DNA of 46,427 bases from Bugula neritina (taxonomy: Eukaryota; Bryozoa; Gymnolaemata; Cheilostomatida; Bugulidae): assembly GCA_964035545.1 (NCBI GenBank), contig CAXIUT010000025.1, positions 1 to 46,427 on the forward strand. The letters are read 5' to 3'. Below the pieces are notes generated by a model. That model saw only the letters and a program-made list of their open reading frames with translations. It was not told the DNA's origin and did not search any database. Shown in pieces: positions 1-13,613 of the stretch. Numbering within the stretch: the stretch's first letter is position 1; each line of letters starts with the position of its first letter. Made by a program: the position numbers and the translations under genes.

Positions 1-93
1 CCCAACCCCAACCCCAACCCCAACCCCAACCCCAACCCCAACCCCAACCCCAACCCCAACCCCAACCCCAACCCCAACCCCAACCCCAACCCC
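1..93. repeat. Left telomere, (CCCCAA)n
   Basis: Uninterrupted CCCCAA units run from base 1 to 93, then unique sequence starts at ctaactaaaaat. C-rich strand reading inward from the 5' end is the normal orientation for a left chromosome end. No G3T3 variants are present, unlike the mixed Paramecium type. Confidence 0.97.
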
Positions 94-282
94 TAACTAA
101 AAATAAAGGAAAATCTTCGAGTTTTATGTAATATATCTCTGCCTGTTCTTAATAAATATTTTTCATAGCAATAGTATTATCCAAAATTGCTTGATTGCAT
201 TCGTTAGGGTATAAAATCAGTCTTTTGATATGATATTGTATGAGGATAATTTTAAGATATAAATATTAAACACGTAGCCTTG
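94..282. other. Left subtelomeric spacer / 5' flank of the first gene
   Basis: AT-rich 189 bases between the telomere and the first start codon. I see no gene, RNA or repeat in it. It must hold the promoter of the downstream oligosaccharyltransferase gene. Confidence 0.6.
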
Positions 283-1176
283 ATGAAGATTGGAGCTTTA
301 CTATCTATAATGCTACTTTTAGCCTTAGTAGGATGCGCTGCAGGTGTAAAAATAGAAAAAGGTTGGCTGACATTGGATGTGGCCACTGGAGACAATCGAG
401 AGGACTATAAAGTTGAATACAATGGACGCATCAAAGACCAACTTTAGTTAACACAATCATCTAAAATCACCATAAAAGCAAAGGTATAGTGTACTATAGA
501 CAGATGACATTCTCAAATGAATAATTTGTGCCTGAATTCTTCTCATTTAGACTAAGACATTCGCAGTATGACAACCTTTCTTAACCTGTTTTGACTAAAT
601 GGAACCAAGAATCTGAAGCATTTGTCGCACTTATCGATTTAGGAGATCCAGTACTTTTGCTTTTACCCAGAAACACATCAGACATATGTCTGGAACCTAC
701 AAGTTATAAGTGATAATAAGCGATGACAGATTAGATAGTCAAACTAGAAACTAGCTTGCTCGTTGCAATGTCAATTTTAGACACTCTTTAGATCAACCTT
801 TACCAAATGAACTTGAATATGTTGTGCCTTCCATTATTATGACTGAGGCACCTGCTGAAAGAGTAGACCCTCCTGCTATATTTACAGGTTTTATCATGAT
901 TCTATTAGTTGCTCTTTTGATGCTTTTTATTTGGGGACTGATGTATCAAGGACTCAACTTGAATTTATTCCCTTCTGGAGGAATAGGCTCTATTATGAAT
1001 CTAGTTTTCTTGGGATGCTTAGGATTGGTATTATTTATGTTGACTCGTTTTTGGATTAGTTGGACTTTTTTGGAAACTATTCAATACTTTGTTCTAGCAA
1101 GTACTTTTTTATCTATTTAGTTTTGCCTATTTCATTGGCTGCTAACTATGCTTTTATCCATATCAAAAAGAACTGA
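283..1176 (+). CDS. Oligosaccharyltransferase subunit, ribophorin II / SWP1 family
   Basis: Predicted 277-aa ER membrane protein, close to the length of yeast Swp1. It would be a non-catalytic subunit of the complex that transfers N-glycans to nascent proteins. The first 20 or so residues form a signal peptide (MKIGALLSIMLLLALVGCAA). A luminal domain follows, then a C-terminal block of three hydrophobic helices with the ribophorin-like order: a long first helix ending in IWGLMYQGLNL, a second with LVFLGCLGLVLFML, and a short last one ending ANYAFIHIKKN. Three 20-nt introns are inferred at 484-503, 710-729 and 1101-1120; removing each restores the frame. Exons contain in-frame TAA/TAG read as Glu. 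It is convergent with Rpt6 54 bp downstream. The family call rests on the C-terminal pattern only. Confidence 0.72.
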
Positions 1177-1230
1177 TTATGTATTGTTTAATTTCTAAAT
1201 ATTGCTATCATGATTGATAGTTTTAACATA

Positions 1231-2449
<1,219 letters not shown>

Positions 2450-2531
2450 TTAAAAATAATTTAAGATTGAAAAGCCAAATCAATTCTAATATGTTATTTA
2501 GGTTAATATTCGTATTTATACATACAGAAGA

Positions 2532-4303
2532 TCACTTGTAAGAGTTAGTATACAACTATTCTAGCATAGCTACATCTAGTTCCCAGACTGCACTTGGATG
2601 AGTCCATCCAAATTTAACTAACACTCGAGGATGAATCACTCCTAACACTCCAATCTCTTTTCCATGTGCCTAAACAATGAACTGTTGCCCTGGGAAGAAA
2701 AGTTCATTTGTTGAAGGTTTTAGCTTGTAGTCTTTTTTGAATTAGAGATGACATTTTTTGAGAAGAATATCAAGAGCACCATGAACTATTGAAAAAAGAC
2801 TTCCTTTTTTTGAGTTTTATAGGATTTAATCTGTAATAATTGCAGCTATTTTTGCCTTATTTTTAGAACCAGTATCCGTTTATTTATCTGCATAAATACA
2901 ATCTCCAGCTTCAAATAGTCGATAAGGTAGAGGATTAGATTTATTTTAACAGATAGTCCTCAGTAATCCTGGAATGAGTGTAGTTCTTCCAGTTTGGAAT
3001 TCTTTTGTTTTAGCATTAGAAATAGTGATGAGATGGGAATGATCTTTGACAAAAATATTTGACGTAACATCAGCTTTTGAACAAAGTGCAAAATTAAGAG
3101 CTTCATTGAATTGAGCTTGTGCCATTTATTGTCTCAAAAAATCTGAAAATTTATTAAGACGAACTCTGTTTCCAATGGTTGAAGAAGGAGGTAAAACTGG
3201 TTTGATATTAGTATATCCGTAACAAATAGCAATATCTTAAAGAATATCGCATTCATGAAGTACATCTCCTCTCCAGAAAGGAGCCATTACTTTATATTCA
3301 CCTTATCCTGAAACTTAAGCAGTAAGTCCTGTTCTTGCCAAATAGCCAATAATTTGTTCTGATTTTAGAGCTGCTCCAACTAGATTCTAAGCATTTTTGT
3401 GTGCAAACTTGAATTAATGAGGAGAAATATCAGGAGTTAAAAATTTTTATTCTCCATTTATAATTTATACAGGTTCTACTTAAAATTTCTTTTCACAATA
3501 TTAAGAAAAAGACCAAATCAAAGTATTAAGACAAACGTAGGCTTTAGGTCTAGTTAGTGCTGTAACTTCTATAAGAACATTTTTAGTATTTATTGATATT
3601 TTTGAATGTTCGCCATTAATGATTGGAGGGACTGAACAAACTACGTCATTGCTATCAAGAATTAGTGGATAAACTGGGCTATCTCTGATGAGTGGAAGAT
3701 ATTCTTTTAGTTTATGATTTTCAAGAGACTCCATCATTCCATGACCATTTACTTTTGATTATTGATTTAGAGGTACAAATTAAAAATCTTTTGGATCTTT
3801 TGCTACATACTTGAATGGACCCTTTATTGTATCAAGGTCATGAGTTCCAATCGATGCGTATTTTCTTGCCCTACAAAAGGTATCGTGAAGCTTCTCCTGA
3901 GCAGCTATAAATGCTTTATATGTTTTATCATCGAAGCTAACATTCCTCAAGATAGCACATGCGACAAAAGGTCGAATTTGTTTTACCTAAATAGCGATAG
4001 AGATACTGATGGGTCAATGACCATGGTAGTAGTTGGCTTTGATAGTGTGACTATTGGAGCTTTAATATGCTCTAGATATATTTTAAATGCTCTTGTTAGG
4101 GTAGCCTAAGTGAGTAGATCTGGTCTATTGTTCATACAATCGAATTTAAAGGACTATGATATGACTTTGCCATCTTTATCAAGTTATTTATCTTCTTAAA
4201 TTTCGATTCCAAATTAGAAGCCGAGATTATCAAGCCATTTGTAGGGATACTATTGTCCCATGAGTTGGAAGAAACGGGAGTGTTATATTTTGATGTTAGG
4301 CAT
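2532..4303 (-). CDS. FARSB: Phenylalanyl-tRNA synthetase beta subunit, cytosolic type
   Basis: Beta subunit of the alpha2-beta2 enzyme that charges tRNA-Phe; it carries the tRNA-binding and editing parts. 583 aa, against about 589 in animals. Landmarks in order: N-terminal GFEFGIEIEE and MNNRPDLLTEA (usual form NRYDLL), SIGTHDLDTIKGPF, PPIINGEHSKISINTKN, DILEDIAICYGYTNI, GRTTLIPGLL, FFPGQ near the C-terminus and GVLGVIHPRVLVKFG. One 20-nt intron (3987-4006) is inferred; without it the frame hits TGA. The rest is open for over 500 codons when TAA/TAG are Glu. The start MPNIKIEHSRFF was chosen because it is the first ATG in this frame before the conserved block. It is head-to-head with the dynamin gene, about 90 bp apart. 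Confidence 0.95.
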
Positions 4304-4392
4304 TATGTTGATATGAAAGAAATTGAATATGATATGATTAGTTCTGAGTTATAGGTTATTATTGAAAGGTCAGATTTTATATTAAATTGGTG

Positions 4393-6954
4393 ATGTAAGG
4401 CAGCTTCTTGGCTCATGATCTCAAAAAGGTCATTTCTATCGTTGACCTCCTTAGAGATATTGGATTAAACGAACAACTCTCTCTTCCCAAAGTTGTAGTC
4501 TTGGGAAATCAATCTTCAGGTAAAAGTTCTCTTCTGGAACAAATTGTTGGACTTGACTTTCTCCCTCGTGGCTCAGTAAATTTTTATTTATTTAGGGTGT
4601 AGTTACAAGACGACCTCTCTAACTTCGTATGAACAACATTCCATCCTTGAAAGCACCATATGCTGAGTTTGATTAGGTAACAGAAAAAGGAGCAAAGAAA
4701 AAGTTTTCCAACTTCAATGAGGTCAGACAAACTATTGATGCCGTAACTGATAAGGTTTGTGGAAACAGCAAGCAAATCATTGATAAACCAATTGTTTTAA
4801 ATGTGTTTTCTAAATCATGTCCTACCTTAACCATCATTGATCTTCCAGGAATAACATCCATTCCGGTTGGAGATCAACCTAAGGACATTTACGATATTAC
4901 TAAAAACATGGCTCTAAGATATATTTCATAAAAAAGATCAATTATTTTATGTGTGATACCTGCTAATCAGGATTTAGCTGTTAGTGAGGCTCTTAAAATT
5001 ATGAGAGAAATTGATCCTTCAGGAGAGAGATCTATTGGTTGTTTGACTAAAATTGATATTATGAATAGAGGTGATGATGCTAGAAAAATGTTGAAAAATG
5101 AATAAATTCCTTTGAGATATGGCTATGTTGGTATTAAAAATAGAAGTCAGGAAGATATTAATAAAAATGTTCCAGTTTAGGAAAGTGTAAAGGGAGAAAA
5201 GAAATTTTTCACAACTAGTCCTATTTATTCTTCATTACCTGCTGATCTTTTTGGAACTGATTCTTTGACTAAAAAATTAACTAATATTCTTTATCAGCAA
5301 ATTAAAGCATCAATGCCTGATATTTTCGATGAAATAAAGAAAAAGAAAAAGATTTCACAGGATTAATTATAAAAATTAGGTCCTGGAGTTGCTAATACTG
5401 ACGCTGAAATGGTAAACTATGCTTGGAAAAGTGTGGCAACTTTCTTAAGAATATACAAAAACTCTTTGAATGGTATTAAAAGTAGTGATTACAGTAAAGA
5501 TCCTGTGAGTGCATCTATTAGATAAGAATTAAATCTTCTTTATAAGGCATAATATGATGAGCCTGCTACTTAAGATATTTATGATAAAGATATTGAGAAA
5601 GCAATGATAAACTTTCCTGGAGACTCTACTATCCCTGGTTTTCCTTCTATTGATGCCTTTCTTTCATTGTTAAATCCTTTATTAAAGAGACTCCAAAATC
5701 CAGCTTATGAAGCCAATAATAAAGTTCACTAATTACTTTAATATGAAGCTCAAAATATAATATCAGAAACTTTATCTGTTAAATATCCTGAGTTTAACTC
5801 TCGTTTTAAGGATCTAGTTAGAAAAATTCTTGATAAGGTAATGATAAATTAATATAGTATCGAAAAAGTCTTGAGAGTTATTTGAATTCTTTATTAGATA
5901 GTTAATTATTTTACTTATTTACAAATGATATTAGTTATTTAGTTGGAGATTTCCATAAAGTAGCTGAAACTAAATAAAAAGGACCTCCTAAAAATCCATT
6001 AGTTTACTAGTTAAGAAAAAGAATTGATGCATATTATAAATTAGTTGTAAGAAACTTAAGAGATTTAATACCTAAACAATTATTCAACTTTTTATTGATA
6101 AAATGTATGAAAGAACTTGAATTTGAAGCATTCCAGTTCACAAGTGATGTAAATAAGTTGAAATAATGGCTTAATGAACCTTCTTAAGTTAGATTGAGAC
6201 GAACTTAATGTATCAAAGCAATCAAAGTTTTTGAATAATCTGAGAAAAGAATCAGAATGGATCCTGATATTTCAAAACTTGTTGGTAGATACGAAAAAGA
6301 ATCAAAATATGTAATTTATTTTTTATTTAGTATGGTAAATTTGGAATGAAAACTCCTTAACAAATTAGATAAGAAGAAGAAAAAAGAAAGAAAGAACATT
6401 ATTAACTTCTATCTAAATCTCAAATGAATAATCAAAAACAACCAAAAGCTCCAGAGAAAAAACCAGATCCACCCAAACAACAACCTCCTCCTCAAAATCC
6501 TCAACCAGTACCTAAACAGCCAACTCCTCAAAATCCAACTAATGTACCTAAGAAAGAAACTACCCCTCCAACCAGTGGTCAATCAAGTTCCAATCAAACT
6601 CCTAGACAAAACCAGCCAGGTAATAAGATTGATGACTTTTCTAACTTCTTTGGAGGTGGAAATGCTCAACAACCTAAGCAACCACAAGTAAATCCTGTTC
6701 CTTCAGCACATAATCCAAATTTAAGTCAAAATAAGCAACAACCTTTGGGAGGAAATCAAAATCCAAGTAACAAAACTGATTTTGCTAATTTCTTTGGACA
6801 ACAAGCTGGTAATATGGCTGGCCAAGCAGCTAACAAAGCTGTGAATGAGGCAGTTCAAAAATAAATAAAAAATGCTACTCAACCTCAAGAAAAGAAAGAA
6901 GAGACTAAAAAGAAAACATTTAATAAACTATTTGGAATAGATAAATAAACATGA
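4393..6954 (+). CDS. Dynamin-family GTPase with Pro/Gln/Asn-rich tail
   Basis: Large membrane-remodelling GTPase of about 833 aa. The GTPase domain shows G1 GNQSSGKSS (residues 38-46), the switch segment [18 protein letters not shown]3 DLPG and G4 [11 protein letters not shown] middle/stalk region and a GED-like helical region follow (to about residue 650). No PH domain is obvious. From about residue 658 the tail is Pro/Gln/Asn-rich with two similar motifs, DDFSNFFGG and TDFANFFGQ, a composition expected for protein-protein binding. Three 20-nt introns are inferred: 4576-4595, 5838-5857 and 6311-6330. The ATG at 4393 is used because it opens the frame just before [11 protein letters not shown]; it encodes MEGSFLAHD, whose second residue is a TAA Glu. 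Ciliates have several dynamins (endocytic and nuclear-envelope types); I cannot say which this is. Confidence 0.93.
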
Positions 6955-7174
6955 TACTTCTATGATTATTTCTTATAATTGATAATATATTATTTAGTAG
7001 TTGATTTTTAAACCAATGAAATATTATAGAAACAAAGTTAGTCGATCTTCTATTCTTTTTTTGTGTCGAAAAAGTAAACTTAATCATTGTAAAGTTTATT
7101 AAAAGAAGTAATGTTAAGTCAAATGTGTAATAAATTTGTTATTTTAAATTATATAATAGATATTAAAAATGGGA

Positions 7175-8691
<1,517 letters not shown>

Positions 8692-8872
8692 TTTCTTTAT
8701 AGATTAGCAAAGTTTTCTAAATTTTAATAAACATATTAGAATTCAAAATAAAACACAGCAAAAGTAAGCATTTTACCCATTTTGCCTCCTTCCTTCTTTG
8801 AGGTCCCTACTGTTTAAGATTAAGAGATGGATGATAATCCAAAAAGAAGAAAGGATAAATTTAATAAAATAA

Positions 8873-9289
8873 TCATTTTATTATCACTAAGATATCATAT
8901 AATTAACGACAAGACGGATTTATGACTAAAACCAATGAATTATGGAACAATTTATAGTTTAGTTAACCCCATTTGTAAGCAAAAATATTACAATACTTTG
9001 TTGGATCAAAATTTTAAAAATAATTTCGATAAGCAGAAACTGTCTCACTAGCTGTTAAGCGAAACGACTCATTTTGAATTAAGCTTAATTCTTCAAAATT
9101 CACATTAAATTAGGACTTACGGATATCTTGACGACGACTATGTTCAAGAATATATAGTTGATGATTTTAAATTGATTTTAGTTGTCCTTTAAATGATGAT
9201 TATATTGGTCCTTAAGCAGTCAAAATTGTTTTGTTAGGAAGTTGCTTTTGAATAAATTATCCGATCTATTAAACTGTTTCTCTTCTCAT
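8873..9289 (-). CDS. Hypothetical protein, 138 aa
   Basis: Not recognised. A single open frame of 139 codons from ATG to TGA when TAA/TAG are Glu; it begins MRRETVEEIGEFIQKQLPNK and contains SLIQNESFRLTASETVSAYR. Composition is mixed charged/hydrophobic and protein-like, with no signal peptide or membrane helix. No intron is needed. It lies upstream of the kinase on the same strand, with 181 bp between its stop and the kinase start. The overlapping plus-strand frame at 8830 is only about 32 codons and was judged a shadow. Confidence 0.55.
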
Positions 9290-9656
9290 TTTTTTTAATT
9301 TCAATTAATTAATTACTGAAACATTGATTTTCATTTTTAAAATATATCTATAATAAAATAGGCATCATAAATAAAGAGTAGTAGAATTAAATAATTTTAA
9401 AAAGCAGAGTAATTTATAAATATCAGTATAATATATTTCAATAGAATAAAGAAAATATATTCTTGATCAGAAATAAATATTAAGTTTTATATGAATAATA
9501 TTAATAGCATTTTTATAAAATATAAATAGTAAATATATGACATTAAAATAATCACCTTAGAGTTGAAAATCATATAATTCCCTTATCAATATTATCCTAT
9601 TTCCTATTTACTTGCTCCATTTAAATATTATATAAACAGTTAAAATCATTATCCAA
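9290..9656. other. AT-rich intergenic stretch, nothing recognised
   Basis: 367 bases between two minus-strand genes. Very AT-rich with scattered TTTTATAA/AATATATT words. No open frame with coding character, no repeat and no RNA fold that I can see; presumably the 3' flank of the HTH gene plus the promoter of the 138-aa gene. Confidence 0.6.
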
Positions 9657-10123
9657 TCATTTCTATTCCTATTATTCTATCTATTAATTATAAGTCCATC
9701 CAACAGTACATGTTATCTCAATATTATTTTTTACATTTACATTTGTTGTTGTATGATAGCCGCCACTTGTTGAATTTACACTGGCCTCACTATTATTCCC
9801 CTCTTTCTATTTTTCCTTTAAAAGCTCAATCCTTCCTTGCTCACCCACTTGAACCTCCTTCCATCCGCATTATTTCATTGGAATTTCATCATGTATCTCC
9901 TTATGAAAAAACTTGATCTATTTTGATCGTTTGGCGGTTCTGGCAATGATTTTAGCTGAAGAGTAGTGGATACTCCACTTGATAGCAGCCTATATAGAGA
10001 CTTCAATACTTCTTTAACTGATAATCCTTCTAGAAAAATAGATTTTAGGAAACTGTATTTATGTGGATTGGAAATGTTAGATTCTTTCTTGTTTCGGACA
10101 TATACTTTTGAAAATTTAGTCAT
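9657..10123 (-). CDS. Small helix-turn-helix protein, ciliate type
   Basis: 148 aa. The N-terminal part has an HTH-like segment: FLEGLSVKEAAIKWSIHYSS followed by AKIIARTAKR. This resembles the pattern S-(I/V)-K-E-A-A...I-x-Y-S-(T/S)-A-K seen in many short ciliate proteins related to Psq/transposase-type HTH folds. An acidic/Asn-Thr-rich middle and a C-terminus CTVGWTYNEE plus a run of Glu follow. One 20-nt intron (9990-10009) is required; it joins KE to AA in the middle of the HTH. DNA binding is inferred from the motif only. The start is the only ATG in exon 1, and it overlaps the stop of the tentative upstream frame by ATGA. Confidence 0.6.
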
Positions 10124-10376
10124 AGAGTAAGTTTATTTTATAATTATAGAATTGATTTTTTGCTTTTGATTTATTGGTGAAATTCTAGAATTTTAAGAGA
10201 ATGATAATATATCACAAAACTTTCTTAAATATGATGCCTGATGACTTTAAACATAATTGTTATTTAATCTATTTAAACTTCAGTATCTTAAGCTTACATT
10301 TCAGGACAAACTTCAAAAAAACATCAGTACTCATTAATGTCCTCGATTTATCAAAAATATTATCAAAGAAAAACAT
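10120..10376 (-). CDS. Tentative small protein, 78 aa
   Basis: Weak model. ATG at 10376, one 20-nt GT-AG intron (10311-10330), then an open frame containing EVEIDEITIMFKVIRHHIEE and KILEFHQEIKSKKSILELEN, ending at TGA 10120-10122. The second exon has coding-like composition and several TAA Glu codons. Its stop codon overlaps the ATG of the next minus-strand gene (ATGA), which is unusual for a eukaryotic gene pair and may mean that one of the two models is wrong. No function recognised. Confidence 0.33.
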
Positions 10377-10763
10377 GACTCAAAAAGTATGTTTTATCTT
10401 CATCGATTCGTCTATTTTTCTTAGAATCAAGTAAAATATTACATTTATTATATATTATGTTATAGAAAAATAGAAGGTCTTTTCAATCGGGTAATTTAAA
10501 ATTCAAATTAATTAAAAAATTTTTTATTGATATTTTAAGACTTTATGGTCATAATAACTCATCTTTTGAACTAAAATTATTTATCATTCAAAAAAACATC
10601 TTTTTATATTATTGTTTTAGTGCTATTGATAAAAAATTATTTTTATGTTCTTTTTTTCTCATGTTTATCATAGTTGTCAAGATTAAATTATTTCTTTAAA
10701 TATTATTTTTCTTTATTATTTAATTTGATATTTTTAATAGTCAACATTAACAGTTATAATTGA
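10377..10763. other. AT-rich intergenic stretch
   Basis: 387 bases between divergent genes. Short coding-like pieces occur on the minus strand (for example a frame with LDSKKNRRIDEDK around 10385-10430) but I could not connect them into a gene with GT-AG introns of the usual size. It may hold an extra 5' exon of the neighbouring tentative gene, or only promoters. Confidence 0.4.
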
Positions 10764-12067
10764 ATGCTAAGAAGCCTGCTAAACCCTCTGGACTAACAAA
10801 GTCAAGAGCTTCCGAAGCTTAAATGTGCTTTCCACCCATAGTAACTCCTCACAAACTTCTGTAAAGCAAAAGAATGTCTTCTACCTTTATGTCCTGCCTG
10901 CATCAAAATACATATCAACGAACATATCAACATGCAGACCAATCCTCAACTCTAACAGATTAACGATTCCATTCGAGGACTTCATTAGCAGCTATAAAAT
11001 TATAGTTAGGAGTTGAATAGCATCTATAAGCAGATGGTAAAGTTGTATTAATGAAGGCATAAGTGTAAACAAATATTGACTCATTCAGATTGTCTGTAAA
11101 GAATAAGATATAAAATGTAAAATACAGTCTTATTTCATCTATTTAAGATCATTTTAAAAAGATGTAGCAGACCATAAACCAAAAGATTAATGACTCTAAG
11201 TATATTAAAAATCTATCTAAATTCAAAGATTACACTAAAAAGATGATATTATCATTGAAAAATAGTTAGAGAAACTTTTTTGCTTAACAAAACAAAATTA
11301 TGAGAATGATGATCAAATTTTAAACAAATAAAATCAGTCAAGAATTGAGTTAATTTTGTCTATAAAGTAAACATTTCATCTTACAACATCATCCCAATCA
11401 TTTCAACATCAATCTCACTGAAAATATCACACAAATAACTCTAGAAAATATCAAAAATTGTTGTAATTTAGACTACTAAGAACCAATAATAACCTACCAG
11501 CCTAAAGATATAACTCCAATTATTAAAGAACTCTATTAAAAACCAACATAAACAAAATAAAATAAAAATTCTATCATAAAAATAGTACATAAATAGACTC
11601 CAATCAGATAAATAAACTAATTCAACACTATTGATAATATCAGACATAATTCTTCTTTGCAAACTATTGAACCTGCCCCAAATAACAAACAAAAACAAAA
11701 AGAATAAAGTATATATTAGATAAATTCTACTATCTAACATTAAAATGATTATGTTTTTGTGCAACCCAAACATCTCAACTCGAGAACAAGAAATGAGACT
11801 ATATCGTATTCATCGGTTAAAGATAATATAGTTAAAGCTACGGATCATTTGAATCAGACCATTGGAAGGACATCGAAAATTGATTCTTGTGTTGATGAAA
11901 TTAGAGGGAGAAGAAGAAGTATTAGTAAAGGAAAAGGTATTTCTCTTATACAACCTAATTGTGATTTTTAGAATAAAAGAAATCAAAAGAAAAGCTATCT
12001 TTCTAGCTAAGGGAACCTCAATTTGGTCAATAGTAAAACAGAATATATCCCCAGAAGATTTAGATGA
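10764..12067 (+). CDS. B-box zinc-finger coiled-coil protein
   Basis: 427 aa. Residues about 21-56 form a B-box-like Cys/His cluster: CAFHPEELLTNFC, then KECLLPLCPACIK and HINEH. A helical coiled-coil part (QLEQINDSIRGLHEQLE and onward) follows, then a basic Ser/Asn-rich tail. This is a common ciliate TRIM-like layout without a RING or SPRY domain, usually of unknown role; protein-protein scaffolding is likely. One 20-nt intron at 11037-11056 removes an in-frame TGA. The frame ends PRRFR-TGA. It is convergent with the next gene, 172 bp apart. Confidence 0.72.
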
Positions 12068-12239
12068 CCTTCTTTTATATTATTTTAGTCATTTTGTTTA
12101 TGAATGTATTGAATGTTATTATTATTTAATACAACTAACAATAATCTAAGATCTTCTTGACTAAATCAAGATATATTTCACATGTTTTATGTATTGATAA
12201 ATAACATATTAAATAGGTTAGATATTTATACTAAAATAA

Positions 12240-13440
12240 TCAATTTCGTGGTAGGACTTCTCTTGTTTTTACTTATCTAATTTGTCCAGAAGGATCTCGA
12301 ATGTATGATACCTTTTGAAGCTTTTCACTTGGTTCAATAAACTTTAATATAAATGTATTCTGTTTCAAACTTGCCTGAAATTCCTTCTGAACTTATTCCT
12401 TCAAATGCGAAACCTTTGTTGGATATTCTACTTTCTTTTGAGTTATTACTGAAGACTTTTATTGTAATATTGTTTTCAATAGCTGAGAATTAACCTCTAC
12501 ATTTGGTTTCTTTGGTTATTCTTTCAATTTATATTGTGTTTTTTTGGCTGGAAGTCTTTCTTCTTCAGCAGGAGGGGTAGGTACTGACTTCTCTTCTGGT
12601 TTTTCAGTCTTTTTTTATTCTACAACTGGTTTGCTTGATTTATCAACTTTAACTGGTTTTTGATCATTCTTTTTCGTTTGTTAAGGAACAGCTTGAGGCT
12701 TTATAGCTTCTTTTTTATCATTCTTAGCTTCAACTTTTTCCACATATTTTTATTTTCTCTATTTAGGTTTTGAAAGAGGTGAATTTTATTGAATATCTTT
12801 AGTATGAGTTGGTTGTGGAATTTAGATATCTTTTTTGATAGGTTGTTTTTCTTATTATTTTTCTCTAAACTTTGGCTTCTTTTATTGTTTTGGAGTATCT
12901 TCTTTAATTTATTATTTTTATACTTTTTATTGATATTTTAGTTTATGAGAATAGTTGTTTTGATTTTTAAAGTTATCTCTGTATTATTTTTGTTCTCTGA
13001 TATCATCTTTTTTTCTTTCCCATTTTTATCTTTCTTTTTCTGGATTAAATCTTCTAGCTCTCTCAATCACTAAATCAATCAATATATACAAGCTTTGTCT
13101 TCTAAGAAGTGATATTTTTATCTCTAAAAGTTATTTTTTCTATGATCAGATCTTTTATTTTTGGAGTCGACATGTCCTTTTGATTGAATCCATCCGTGAT
13201 CTTCATTGTTGGCTGTTTGTTTTGAGTTTTTAGCTATGATTTATAGTTTATTAAGGAAAACACTATCAGTATAGAAGCAATCTTTATAGATGTTAAGTAA
13301 GGTATCTTCCTAAATGTTAATGATAGTACATCATAGAAAGGAGTAATTTGTTGACCTTTTTCGAGAAGATCTCTAAGTTTAGCATCAACCTTTTGCTGAA
13401 CCTTAATCTCAACCTCTTCGCTCGAATCACTATCTGACAT
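12240..13440 (-). CDS. Lys/Glu-rich charged protein, unknown
   Basis: 386 aa after removal of two 20-nt introns (13070-13089, 13310-13329). Starts MSDSDSSEEVEIKVQQKVDA, followed by a globular-looking N-terminus with HGWIQSKGHV, then about 250 residues of low-complexity KE-, EKP- and PKK-rich sequence, ending with a more ordered segment (FILKFIEPSEKLQKVSYIRD, TREVLPRN). No domain recognised. The charged middle is typical of nuclear or RNA-associated proteins, but that is a guess from composition. The gene model is well supported by both introns restoring one continuous frame. Confidence 0.68.
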
Positions 13441-13613
13441 AAATCAATCACAAAAATATTAAATCAAATATAATATATCCTATTCATCAACTATCATCTT
13501 AAAACATCTATTTTATATTCATAAAAAAAATACTTATCTAATTATTAGATACTTAGTAAGAATAATTATCAAATAAATCTTGCTTATTCTATTTTATAAC
13601 TTATTTCTTAATA

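Noticed and set aside
9710-9916. Plus-strand frame of 68 codons
   Set aside because: Antisense of the HTH gene's second exon; Leu/His/Pro-rich composition is not protein-like.
10201-10434. Plus-strand frame of 77 codons
   Set aside because: No UAR Glu codons and noncoding-like composition; the minus strand gives a better, though still weak, gene.
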